Notes: generated by a model from the letters alone, not told the origin. DNA of 64,000 nt from Candidatus Acidulodesulfobacterium acidiphilum (GCA_008534395.1 SHMQ01000006.1:28788-92787), one strand, 5' to 3'; positions 26,307-34,736 are shown, counted from the stretch's first letter. Program-made: numbers and translations.

Positions 26307-26912
26307 TTAATTTTTATCGATATGTTTTATTATATCCGTCATAGATATTACGCCGGCGAGTTTTCCGTTAATATCGACGACCGGCATAACTTTTATGCGT
26401 TTTTCGTTAAATACCGACGCCGCTTTTTTAATACACGTGTCCGTCGATACGGTAATTGCGGGCGAAGTCATAATATCTTTAACATTTTTGGCATCGATAG
26501 TTCTTTGAGAATGAGGGGTAGGCTCGCCTATAAGGTGTCTTACCAAATCTTTAAACGTGTGTTTTTTTATGACTCCCGCGCTGGTTAAGATATCGGAATC
26601 GGACAGAAATCCGACGACTGCGTTTTCGTCGTTAACTACCGGAGCGCATGTCAGCCTTTTTTCCGCAAGCAGATTCATTGCATCGTGTATTCCAGAATTT
26701 TCATGCACTGAAACCGCATTTTTCGACATCACTTTATCGACGGTAATGCCATGAACTTTATCCTTCGCCAGCGCAAACGCATCTTTGTAAATTTTAATGA
26801 AATCGCCCAAAGATATATCGATGTAAGTTTTGTGTTTTTCGAATGCTTCCCTGATATCTTCTTCGGTCACTTCTATGCAGCTTTTTTCTTTTTCTTCGTT
26901 TAAGTTTTCCAT
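26307..26912 (-). CDS. Tandem CBS-domain protein
   Basis: A 201-residue cytoplasmic protein. After about 75 residues of acidic helical leader come two CBS units, one from VDKVMSKNAVSVHEN to VVGFLSDSDIL and one from VKDIMTSPAITVSTD to LAGVISMTDIIKH, a pair that normally binds an adenosyl nucleotide. Together with the downstream HPP gene it forms a small operon. A possible CRP-type site lies upstream. Confidence 0.9.
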   Translation of the reverse strand: MENLNEEKEKSCIEVTEEDIREAFEKHKTYIDISLGDFIKIYKDAFALAKDKVHGITVDKVMSKNAVSVHENSGIHDAMNLLAEKRLTCAPVVNDENAVVGFLSDSDILTSAGVIKKHTFKDLVRHLIGEPTPHSQRTIDAKNVKDIMTSPAITVSTDTCIKKAASVFNEKRIKVMPVVDINGKLAGVISMTDIIKHIDKN

Positions 26913-27010
26913 AATTTTTTCCTCAATTTTTAAAATTAAATTAGGGGATTTTTATTGTTTATTTATATTGTATGTTTTATTTAATATTAGCAAACGGTAT
27001 ATTTTTAATA

Positions 27011-27026
27011 TATGACTTATGTCACA
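27011..27026 (-). promoter_or_regulatory. Possible CRP/FNR-family binding site upstream of the CBS-HPP operon
   Basis: On the minus strand TGTGACATAAGTCATA matches the CRP-type pattern TGTGA-N6-TCACA at 9 of 10 conserved positions. A weak promoter (TTTGCT, 16 bases, TACAAT at 26972-26967) lies downstream, putting the site near -60. Seen by eye; in this AT-rich DNA a chance match is possible. Confidence 0.4.
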
Positions 27027-27028
27027 AA

Positions 27029-28180
27029 TTAAAAATTATTTTTATTTTGAAGGAGAATTTTTTCTACGGAAATATCTTTTATGTCGGATGCCTTATACAT
27101 TCTTATCGCTCCGAAACTGCATATATCCTTGCAAAGACCGCAGGAAGTACAAAAAAACGGCTCAAGCGATATTTTGTTTTCCTTAAAAATTAATGCGCCG
27201 GCAGGACACATTTCCCAGCAGTTAGAGCAAAAGACGCAATTTTCGTTTATTTTAGGCAGTTTTATATTAAAAAGCGGCACCAACTCTTTGTTTTCCTTCA
27301 AAAACTTATAAATTTTTTTCTGCCTTTTTAATAACGAATAATTTATGTTTTTATCGTTTTTTCCGGCAGGAATGAATTGGGAATATAGTTCGGATAAAGG
27401 AAGGTCTTCGATAGAAACGTTTTCTGCGAGCTTTTTTGCGTTGTCTTTCAAACTTTTAAACGAATTTTTAAAAAACTCTCTTCGGTCTAACGTCCCCGCA
27501 GTTTTAACCCCGCCGGCGTTTTCAATACTTCTTTTATCCTTTTCGCTATCTGATGCTTTATCTCCGGTATGATTAAAATTATATACCCTTTTCTCTTTGT
27601 TATGCTTTTCCTCAAACTCTTTAAAATTAAAATCCTCCGCGTTAATTTCCTTAAAAGCGTTTTCTTCGTTTAAAAACTTTGTTATTTCGTTTATTCTTTT
27701 GATTTTTTTATTATGAAAATATTTAAGCCTGCATGATTTGCAGTCGGACGAAACGAATGTTATGTCAAATCTATTTTTTAAGGAAGAAATTATATCTACG
27801 TCTTCTAATTCGTAAATACATTTTATAAGGTAATTAGCGCCGGCCGCGGAAATTTTAAAATTTTTAAAATATTTTTCGGTTTTACCGCAAAAATAAAAAT
27901 TCTTTAAATTTTTATCGGCTTCATCTTTCTTATTCTTATTCTTAACGTAAAAAACGGAATTAGGGCATAAGTAAAGACAAGCGTTGCAGTTTGAGCAGTT
28001 TTCCAGAATATTGATTTCGGCATCGGTTATTTTTATAGATAAATCGGGACATCTTTCTATGCATTCATAGCAGCCCGCCATAGGGGTTTTAAGCCTGACG
28101 CAAAAATCGGAATTTATCAAAATCCGTCCGTCATCTGCGCGTGCGTTTAAAAATTTATCCAGCAGATTCAGAATATTCAT
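27029..28180 (-). CDS. Polyferredoxin-like protein with four [4Fe-4S] motifs
   Basis: A 383-residue cytoplasmic protein with cluster motifs at both ends: C37-x2-C40-x3-C44 and C62-x2-C65-x2-C68-x3-C72 at the N-terminus, then CVFCSNCWEMCP and CTSCGLCKDIC near the C-terminus. The middle (about 80-310) has no recognised domain, includes a stray DCKSC motif and a lysine/glutamate-rich stretch. Its start overlaps the dus stop by 26 bases, so translation may be coupled. Resemblance to NapF-type ferredoxins is only general. The partner enzyme is not evident. Confidence 0.82.
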   Translation of the reverse strand: MNILNLLDKFLNARADDGRILINSDFCVRLKTPMAGCYECIERCPDLSIKITDAEINILENCSNCNACLYLCPNSVFYVKNKNKKDEADKNLKNFYFCGKTEKYFKNFKISAAGANYLIKCIYELEDVDIISSLKNRFDITFVSSDCKSCRLKYFHNKKIKRINEITKFLNEENAFKEINAEDFNFKEFEEKHNKEKRVYNFNHTGDKASDSEKDKRSIENAGGVKTAGTLDRREFFKNSFKSLKDNAKKLAENVSIEDLPLSELYSQFIPAGKNDKNINYSLLKRQKKIYKFLKENKELVPLFNIKLPKINENCVFCSNCWEMCPAGALIFKENKISLEPFFCTSCGLCKDICSFGAIRMYKASDIKDISVEKILLQNKNNF

Positions 28181-29153
28181 TAGACGCTACTTGTGTTCTA
28201 AGCATTTTTAAAATTTCGTCCGTCTCTTTTCCGCTTTTTGCGCTATTGACTGACGCCCTTAGTTCTTTGGAGCCTTTGAATCCCTTTAAAAAATTATAAA
28301 GATGCGGTTTAATAATGTTACATCCTCTTGTTTCACCGTAAAAAGAAGATATTTCTTCGTTTAATTCAAGCAGTATATCTATTTTATCAGTCATATCCGT
28401 TTCTTTTTTTTCAGTCTGCCCCTGTCCGCCGGCATCCGATATATTTGCATAATCCCTGAATATCCATGGTTTACCTGCGGCTCCCCTTGCGAACATAATT
28501 CCGTCGGCGCCGGTATAACTCATCGTATTCAAGGCATCGTCCGCCGTAAATATGTCGCCGCTTGCATAAACTGGAATGCTAACTAATTCCTTAAGTTTTT
28601 TAGTCTGGGAATGGTCCGCCGTTCCGCCGAACATCTGAGAGCGCGTCCTCGGATGAAAAAAAAGAGCATTTATACCGGAATCTTCGGCAATTTTTCCTAT
28701 CTCGACAAAATTTACCGAATTAAAATCGAAACCGCTTCTAAATTTTACGGTGAAAAAAGCGTCTTTGACCGATTTTCTGACGGAAGCTGCTATGTCCGCA
28801 AAAAGAGCGGAATCTTTTAATAATGCGCTTCCGGCGCCGGTTTTAACAACCTTTTTAACCGGACAGCCGGCATTTATGTCTATAACCTTAAACCCTTGAT
28901 CGAATGCTTTTTTAGCGGCTTCCGACAATACGGCGGCAGAATTGCCGAATAACTGAATGCCCGTTTTTGAAATACCGCTTCCGGTTTCAAGAAGTTCAAG
29001 CGTTTTCTTATCATTGCGCAAAAAACCTTCGGCGCTTATCATCTCCGTAAAAGAAAATTCCGCCCCGTATTTCAGGCATATTTTCCTGAAAGGATATCCC
29101 GTAATCCCCGCCATGGGTGCCAAAATACTTCTGCCGAGGCTGATTTCTCTCAT
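28155..29153 (-). CDS. dusB: tRNA-dihydrouridine synthase (DusB-like)
   Basis: FMN enzyme that reduces uridines in tRNA. The N-terminal LAPMAGITGYPFRKIC and the catalytic-cysteine stretch DINAGCPVKKVVKTGAGSAL are family signatures; ARGAAGKPWIF marks the FMN-phosphate region. At 332 residues it is of normal length for the DusB branch. It follows mobB after 8 bases. Confidence 0.93.
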   Translation of the reverse strand: MREISLGRSILAPMAGITGYPFRKICLKYGAEFSFTEMISAEGFLRNDKKTLELLETGSGISKTGIQLFGNSAAVLSEAAKKAFDQGFKVIDINAGCPVKKVVKTGAGSALLKDSALFADIAASVRKSVKDAFFTVKFRSGFDFNSVNFVEIGKIAEDSGINALFFHPRTRSQMFGGTADHSQTKKLKELVSIPVYASGDIFTADDALNTMSYTGADGIMFARGAAGKPWIFRDYANISDAGGQGQTEKKETDMTDKIDILLELNEEISSFYGETRGCNIIKPHLYNFLKGFKGSKELRASVNSAKSGKETDEILKMLRTQVASNEYSESAG

Positions 29154-29161
29154 ATGCTTAT

Positions 29162-29704
29162 TTATATATTATAATTAGTCAGAATAATCTCTTTTTCTAT
29201 AAAATCAGATATTTTTTCTGCGTCGTTAATATTTATTTGAGGAACGCTCAAACCGCTTATCGGCTCATCGGCGCAGACAAGAATAAGGTTAGGGTCGTTT
29301 TTAAATCTTAATTCTAAACCGCCTGCATCTTTTCTCGCAAGCTCAACTTTTTTTATGCCGAGTTCTTTAAAACCCTCTACTATAACTATGTCGGATCCTT
29401 TAAAAAAATTAGATTTTAAAAGGTCTATGTTGATATCGGCGGACGTCTCTATATCGCTGAAAAATGAAATTTTTTCTTTAGATATAAGCATTGTTGAAAA
29501 TGCTCCGGCATTTTTATGCCTCCAAGAATCTTTCCCTTCCTTATCGGCAGAAACGTTATGGTCGGTGTGTTTTATAGAAGAGACTTTATATCCCTTTTGA
29601 GACAGTATTTTTATTATTTTTTCTAATAAAGTCGTCTTACCCGTACCCGACCTTGCCAGAAAAGAAACGACTGCAGGAATTTTATCGCTTTTTGTTTTAA
29701 TCAT
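29162..29704 (-). CDS. mobB: Molybdopterin-guanine dinucleotide biosynthesis protein MobB
   Basis: GTP-binding accessory protein for bis-MGD cofactor assembly. The P-loop is ARSGTGKTTLLEKII near residue 17, followed by SIKHTDHN typical of MobB. At 180 residues it is complete. It is separate from mobA (34.7 kb) but serves the same cofactor, consistent with a bis-MGD enzyme in the window. Confidence 0.9.
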   Translation of the reverse strand: MIKTKSDKIPAVVSFLARSGTGKTTLLEKIIKILSQKGYKVSSIKHTDHNVSADKEGKDSWRHKNAGAFSTMLISKEKISFFSDIETSADINIDLLKSNFFKGSDIVIVEGFKELGIKKVELARKDAGGLELRFKNDPNLILVCADEPISGLSVPQININDAEKISDFIEKEIILTNYNI

Positions 29705-29729
29705 AAATTTTTACCGTTTGTAAGTATTT

Positions 29730-29898
29730 TCATCCTGTATTAGAAGAAAAAGATGTCAGATTAATTTTACGCAAAATCTTTTATCGTTAATTGTTTCTTT
29801 CGGTATGCGTAAAATAAAATCTGACGCCTTTTTCTGACAAATCTTTCTAATCATTATAACATATCCAAGAAGTTTTTGTCGTTCTATTGCAGGATTAA
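29730..29898. mobile_element. Family A repeat, copy 6, in a MITE-like element
   Basis: Core inverted repeat at 29745-29836 with one variant arm (AGATGTCAG and CTGACGCC). Outer ends TCATCCTGTATTAG (left) and CTATTGCAGGATTA (right) are imperfect inverted repeats, as in the copy at 12225-12424. The flank at 29843-29899 is the reverse complement of the left flank of that copy. It occupies half of the 356-base gene-free stretch 29705-30060; the rest holds a weak promoter and a family B palindrome. Confidence 0.72.
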
Positions 29899-29906
29899 AG
29901 CAGTAT

Positions 29907-29936
29907 TTGTATGTATAAAGCATATTGATGTATAAT
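29907..29936 (+). promoter_or_regulatory. Weak candidate promoter for the proton ATPase
   Basis: TTGTAT (29907-29912), 18 bases, then a consensus TATAAT (29931-29936). It would give a leader of about 120 bases that contains the family B palindrome at 30001-30037. Confidence 0.4.
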
Positions 29937-30000
29937 ATAAAATCGTAAAAATTAGAACACGACGTAAAAGCATTTATTAATAATTATAACATAATTAATT

Positions 30001-30037
30001 AATTACAGGGACAGAATTCAATTCTGCCCCTGTAATT
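30001..30037. repeat. Family B palindrome, copy 3
   Basis: A 37-base inverted repeat with one mismatch: arms AATTACAGGGACAGAATT and AATTCTGCCCCTGTAATT around a central C. It ends 23 bases before the ATPase start codon, close enough for an RNA hairpin here to affect translation initiation. Confidence 0.75.
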
Positions 30038-30060
30038 AATTGGAAAGGATAAAGGATAAA

Positions 30061-32391
30061 ATGGATATGGACAAAGAAATAAAAGGGCTATCGTCTTCCG
30101 AAGCCGAAGAGTTAACTAAAAGGTACGGCTTAAACGAAATAAAAGAGAAAAAAAAGCATCCGGTTGAAATTTTTCTATTAAAATTTTGGAATCCTGTAGC
30201 ATGGATGCTGGAGTTTACTTTTATAATCGAATTAATATTAGGAAAAAACATAGAAGCATATATTATTATCGGTTTAATCTTATTTAACGCTATTATATCG
30301 TTTCAACAGGAGAACAAGGCGGAAAAAGCTCTGGAGCTTTTAAAAAAACAGTTAAAAATTATATCAAAGGTTTTAAGGGATGGAAAGTGGATCAAATTAA
30401 GCGCCGAACAATTAGTTCCAGGCGATATAATTCATGTAAGAATGGGTGATTTGGTTCCGGCGGATACCGAAATTATTTCCGGAAACGTATTGGTCGACCA
30501 GTCGGCATTAACCGGAGAATCACAGCCGGTGGACAGAAACGAAGGCGGACTTATATATTCCGGTTCAGTCATTAAAAGAGGGGAAGCCACCTGCAAGGTT
30601 ACGGCGACCGGAGAAAAAAGCTATTTCGGGAAAACGGCGGAACTTATAAAATCGGCAAAAACTAAGGGTCACATAGAAGAATTAATTCTAAAAATCGTAC
30701 GCTATTTTATTATGATTGACGGCATTCTCGTAGTTTTAATACTTGCATACGCCCTTATATACAAATTGAATTTTGCCGAAATGCTGCCTTTTGCTTTAAT
30801 CCTCTTAGTAGCGTCTATACCGGTCGCCCTGCCGGTTACTTTTACTTTGGCTACGGCGCTTGCTTCTATGGAACTTGCAAGCAGGGGAATATTGGTAACG
30901 CATCTTTCTGCAATAGAAGATATTGCCTCTATGGAAGAATTATGTTCCGATAAAACAGGCACATTAACGGCAAATAAACTTTCTCTTACAGCTTTTAAAC
31001 CGCTTGAACCTTTCGGCGAAAATGAACTTTTTGCATACGCAGCGGCGGCATCGGACGAGTCTACGCAGGACCCGATAGATTTATCCATACTGTCTTATAT
31101 AAAAAACAATAAATTAAATCTGCCTGAAATAGGAAAAACAGTTAAATTTATACCTTTTGACCCGCAGACTAAAAGAGCCGAAGCAGTAATGGAAACATAC
31201 AAAAACGGAGAAAAAAATTTAATAACGTCCATAAAAGGTTCTCCTATAATAGTCGCAAAAAATTTGGATGAAACCGGAGCTAAAATATTGTCGGAAGAAT
31301 CGGAAAAATTAGAGGCTATGGGGTATCGGGTAATAGCTGTAACGATAAAAAACGAAGAAAATAAATATTTTCCGGTGGGAATCCTTGGACTGTCCGACCC
31401 TCCAAGGGACGACTCTAAAGAACTGCTAAAAGAACTTAAAGATTTAGGAATAAGGGTTAGAATGGTAACCGGCGATACGGAGCTTACGGCTAAAACGACT
31501 GCCCGCTTAATAGGACTTGGAGACGGCGTATGCACGAAGGAAAAATTTAAAAATCCATCCGGTTGCGATGTGTTTGCGGGAGTTTTCCCTGAAGACAAGT
31601 TTCATCTCGTACAGGGTTTGCAGAAACTAAAAAAGATTACAGGAATGACCGGCGACGGAGTAAACGATGCGCCTGCGCTTAAACAGGCGGAGGTCGGCAT
31701 TGCCGTAGCTAATGCTACGGACGTTGCAAAGGCATCGGCTAGCCTGATATTGACGGAACCGGGTCTTGCAAATATCGTGGATGCCGTAAAATACGGCAGA
31801 ATGGTATACAGGAGAATGCTTACTTATACTTTAAATAAAATATCAAAAACCTTTCAGGTTGCTCTTTTTTTGAGTTTAGGTCTTATATTTTTCGGGAAGT
31901 TCGTTACTACCCCGAAACTTATTCTTATACTGATTTTTGCTAACGATTTTGTAACTATGTCCATAGCTAAAGACAATGCCGTATATTCCAATAAACCTGA
32001 TAAATGGAAAATAAAACTTATAGTATCGGCATCTCTTATAATAGCAGGGGCATGGCTGATTTATTCTTTTATTTCATATTATATAGGATATTACGTTATA
32101 GGAATGAATATGCCGGAGGTTCAAACGTTTGCATTTTTATCGCTTGTATTCAGCGCACAGGCGACGGTATATTTAGTAAGGGAAGAACGTCATTTCTGGA
32201 GTTCTAAACCGGGAAACTATTTAATGCTGGCAAGCGCTTTAGATTTAATAATTATAACTTTAATGGCCGGTTTCGGCATACTTATGGCTAAAGTTCCTTT
32301 CACATATATATTTATACTGCTTGTTGCAACTTTTATTTATATGGTTGCATTAGACTACGTCAAGAAACCCCTGATGGAAAAACTCAGATAA
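30061..32391 (+). CDS. P-type ATPase, plasma-membrane proton-pump type (P3A)
   Basis: Likely exports protons at the expense of ATP. Catalytic aspartate D297 in SDKTGTLTANKL, the nucleotide-domain KGSP, and TGDGVNDAPAL near residue 530; hydrophobic segments of the usual P-type layout at about 50-95, 215-275 and 600-770. The short N-terminus lacks metal-binding CxxC motifs, and the wording (ALTGESQPVDR, GMTGDGVNDAPALKQAEVGIA) matches the fungal/plant/archaeal proton ATPase group. The ATG at 30061 is chosen because AAAGGATAAA precedes it; an in-frame TTG at 30040 would add 7 residues. At 776 residues it is complete. Cation specificity is by similarity only. Confidence 0.88.
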   Translation: MDMDKEIKGLSSSEAEELTKRYGLNEIKEKKKHPVEIFLLKFWNPVAWMLEFTFIIELILGKNIEAYIIIGLILFNAIISFQQENKAEKALELLKKQLKIISKVLRDGKWIKLSAEQLVPGDIIHVRMGDLVPADTEIISGNVLVDQSALTGESQPVDRNEGGLIYSGSVIKRGEATCKVTATGEKSYFGKTAELIKSAKTKGHIEELILKIVRYFIMIDGILVVLILAYALIYKLNFAEMLPFALILLVASIPVALPVTFTLATALASMELASRGILVTHLSAIEDIASMEELCSDKTGTLTANKLSLTAFKPLEPFGENELFAYAAAASDESTQDPIDLSILSYIKNNKLNLPEIGKTVKFIPFDPQTKRAEAVMETYKNGEKNLITSIKGSPIIVAKNLDETGAKILSEESEKLEAMGYRVIAVTIKNEENKYFPVGILGLSDPPRDDSKELLKELKDLGIRVRMVTGDTELTAKTTARLIGLGDGVCTKEKFKNPSGCDVFAGVFPEDKFHLVQGLQKLKKITGMTGDGVNDAPALKQAEVGIAVANATDVAKASASLILTEPGLANIVDAVKYGRMVYRRMLTYTLNKISKTFQVALFLSLGLIFFGKFVTTPKLILILIFANDFVTMSIAKDNAVYSNKPDKWKIKLIVSASLIIAGAWLIYSFISYYIGYYVIGMNMPEVQTFAFLSLVFSAQATVYLVREERHFWSSKPGNYLMLASALDLIIITLMAGFGILMAKVPFTYIFILLVATFIYMVALDYVKKPLMEKLR

Positions 32392-32393
32392 AC

Positions 32394-32504
32394 ACAGGGT
32401 CAGAATTCAATTCTGGCCCTGTCACAAATCGGAAAGTAAGGGGCAGAATTCAATTCTGACCCTGTCGCAAACTGGAAAATTGGAAAACAGGGACAGAATT
32501 TAAT
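32394..32504. repeat. Family B palindromes in tandem (copies 4-6)
   Basis: Two full palindromes, 32394-32422 (ACAGGGTCAGAATTCAATTC and onward) and 32439-32464, plus a half copy at 32487-32504, each followed by a similar linker (CACAAATCGGAAA, CGCAAACTGGAAA). The period is 43-48 bases, so this is a local tandem expansion. The array lies between the convergent ATPase and small-protein genes; the half copy runs into the stop codon of the latter. Confidence 0.75.
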
Positions 32505-32694
32505 GCCCGATGCTTAATGCGTAGTTGACGTATTTTATGAATTCTTCTTTCGTGGGGTAATTTTTAACGCCGATGTTAAAAACCTTCCTTTTCTTTTCAT
32601 ACCACTTATCGAAATTTTCGGAAGATACGGAGCGCACTTCTATTAATAATTCTTCCAGTAAAACGGTAAGAGGTTTTTCGTTTTCGCTATTCAT
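32500..32694 (-). CDS. Small protein of unknown function (64 residues)
   Basis: A short acidic, probably helical protein (MNSENEKPLTVLLEELLI...) with no motif I recognise. A plausible ribosome site (GGTGAT) lies 6 bases before the ATG. The 3' end overlaps a family B half-repeat by a few bases, suggesting the original C-terminus may have been altered by the repeat. It lies 116 bases downstream of the FAD oxidoreductase gene on the same strand and could be the last gene of the Mo/W cluster, or unrelated. Confidence 0.5.
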   Translation of the reverse strand: MNSENEKPLTVLLEELLIEVRSVSSENFDKWYEKKRKVFNIGVKNYPTKEEFIKYVNYALSIGH

Positions 32695-32810
32695 AATTTA
32701 TCACCGCTTTGTATGCATAGTATATCTAAATTATATATTGTTAAATTAAATCTTCGACGTTAATAACATATTTTTTAACATATTAAGTATTTTAATATGT
32801 TAATTACCGG

Positions 32811-34136
32811 TTACCGCCAGTTAGTCCTTGAAAATTCTGGAAGGTCTTCGAAATCTCCCCTTATGGCATAGCCTTCATTTATATTGTATATTTCAAATTC
32901 GTTATCTATTACGAATGAATATATGTTGCCGTTTAAAAATTCGTCTTTATATTTTAGGCATTTTAATCCCTGTCTTATAATTGCCGATAATATTCCGCTG
33001 CCGGAAATATCGCCTAGTAGTATAGCTCCTACGAGTACTTCTCCATCATATACTAATTTTCTGTAAATCTTATCGTCTTGAAATACGTAAACATTCTGCG
33101 TTTCGTTAGAAGGATTGGTTAAACCTATAGTTACTATAGGAAGTCCATAAATTTCGACGGAATTTAAACCCATACCGCCAGGATATTCTCTGTAAACGCC
33201 CGCCATATTCGTGCCTGCAACCCTTCCTTCTTCACAGGCAAGCGGAACTATGGCTATTATATTTGGACGCTTGTTTATAACGTCATATATTACGGCGGCG
33301 TCCCCTCCGGCATATACGTCCTTAACGCTCGTCATCATAGTTTTATCTACTATTATGCCTCTGTCTATTTTTATTCCGCTGCCTTCAAGAAATGCAACGT
33401 TAGGCCTGACGCCTACACCGACTACTACGATATCCGCAGGCAATTCTTTCCCGCTTTTCAATAATACGCTGACGGGATTACCGGACTCGTCTAAATTAAT
33501 TTTTGTGACAGTTTCGCCCGTAGCAGTATCTATGCCGTTTTCGTTCAGTTTTTTTGAAGTAATATTTCCTGATACTTCGTCGAGGGCAAGTCCTAGAACT
33601 CTCGGCAACAATTCTACTATCGTCGTATGAAGGCCTAATGCCCTTAGACCTTCGGATGCTTTAAGCCCTATAAGCCCGCCGCCTACGACTATCGCTTCTT
33701 TTCTTTTAGACATTTTTGCGGCTTTTTCCATTTTTTTTGCGTCGTCGAATCGAGTAAAAGTACCCATCATTGGAGAATCGGGGTTAAATCCTTCCGTCGG
33801 CGGTATAAAAGGCGTTCCGCCGGGACCTATAAAAAGTTTGTCGTAATTCACGGCCGCTCCGTCATCCAAAACTAACCTTTTAGCCGAAGTATCTACTGAA
33901 ACTACTTTTTTCCCGAGCATTAAATCGAAATTATTTTTTTCGTAATAATCGTCTTCTTTATACCATATTGTTTCGTCTGTAGTTTTTCCTTCCAAATAAT
34001 ATGAAATCAAAGGCCTTGCATAAGCCCTGTAGTTTTCGTCAGATATTATTACGACTTCTCCGGACTTGTCGAAACGCCTGATTGCATCGGCGCAGGATAA
34101 GCCCGCGTATGAATTTCCTATAATAACGTATTTCAT
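32811..34136 (-). CDS. FAD/NAD(P)-dependent oxidoreductase, AorC-like
   Basis: Pyridine-nucleotide-disulfide oxidoreductase family, 441 residues. FAD motif VIIGNSYAGLSCADA at residue 4, NAD(P) motif IVVGGGLIGLKASEG near 150, and VYAGGDAAVIYD near 280. No redox-active CxxC is present, so electrons pass to a partner, not to a thiol. It follows a four-cluster FeS protein after 21 bases. The pair resembles the AorC (FAD, NAD-linked) and AorA (polyferredoxin) subunits of tungsten aldehyde oxidoreductase of Aromatoleum, but no AorB-type gene is present. It may feed the oxidoreductase at 39.5-42 kb. Confidence 0.85.
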   Translation of the reverse strand: MKYVIIGNSYAGLSCADAIRRFDKSGEVVIISDENYRAYARPLISYYLEGKTTDETIWYKEDDYYEKNNFDLMLGKKVVSVDTSAKRLVLDDGAAVNYDKLFIGPGGTPFIPPTEGFNPDSPMMGTFTRFDDAKKMEKAAKMSKRKEAIVVGGGLIGLKASEGLRALGLHTTIVELLPRVLGLALDEVSGNITSKKLNENGIDTATGETVTKINLDESGNPVSVLLKSGKELPADIVVVGVGVRPNVAFLEGSGIKIDRGIIVDKTMMTSVKDVYAGGDAAVIYDVINKRPNIIAIVPLACEEGRVAGTNMAGVYREYPGGMGLNSVEIYGLPIVTIGLTNPSNETQNVYVFQDDKIYRKLVYDGEVLVGAILLGDISGSGILSAIIRQGLKCLKYKDEFLNGNIYSFVIDNEFEIYNINEGYAIRGDFEDLPEFSRTNWR

Positions 34137-34157
34137 AATCTTATCCCCTTTTTAATA

Positions 34158-34706
34158 TTACTTAACTATTGATTTTATATAAGGTCCGTATATTTTTTTT
34201 GCGACGGAAAGCCTTCTTTCATATGAATAATTTTTAATTCCTATTCTTTTTAACGCCCCTTTTTTACAGGCTTCTACGCATTTAGGGGTATCCTCGTCCG
34301 AACAGCCGTCGCATTTTGAAGCAAAATGGCCTTTTCCTATTCTTTCTATAGCTCCGAACGGACACGACATTACGCACATCCAGCATCCGACGCATTTTTT
34401 ATAGTTTGTTACCGTCCATCCCGATTCCAAGTCTTTATATCTTGCACCCGGCATACATGCATCGACGCATGGCGCTTCGTCGCAATTGTGGCATATCAGA
34501 GGGAAAAATTTGTTTCCTTTCTTTTTTATATTTATTCTGGCTCCAGTATATTTTGAGCCGTATTTTTCAGCCATATGCGATTCGCATGCTTTTACGCATG
34601 CCGCAAAACCTTCGCTTTCGCATCCGTCGCATTTTGAAGGATAGAGCATTATTTCTATTTGATTTTTCTTTAAATCTTCCTCTAAATTGGTAAGTTTTTT
34701 ACTCAT
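34158..34706 (-). CDS. Four-cluster [4Fe-4S] ferredoxin-like subunit (HycB/CooF/AorA type)
   Basis: A 182-residue electron-transfer protein. Sixteen cysteines form four cluster sets: C26, C29, C37, C41; C72, C75, C80, C84; C105, C108, C111, C115; C132, C135, C143, C147. No signal peptide, so cytoplasmic. The layout fits the DMSO-reductase beta-subunit/HycB group and also AorA of aldehyde oxidoreductase. It lies between mobA and the FAD protein in one tight run of genes. Confidence 0.9.
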   Translation of the reverse strand: MSKKLTNLEEDLKKNQIEIMLYPSKCDGCESEGFAACVKACESHMAEKYGSKYTGARINIKKKGNKFFPLICHNCDEAPCVDACMPGARYKDLESGWTVTNYKKCVGCWMCVMSCPFGAIERIGKGHFASKCDGCSDEDTPKCVEACKKGALKRIGIKNYSYERRLSVAKKIYGPYIKSIVK

Positions 34707-34736
34707 AACAGCCTCTTTTTATTTTATTATTTTTGT

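Noticed and set aside
7461..29898. A CRISPR array made of the repeated GGTGTCAGAT sequences
   Set aside because: Copies are kilobases apart, are themselves long palindromes with a conserved centre, and no regular spacers or cas genes are present.
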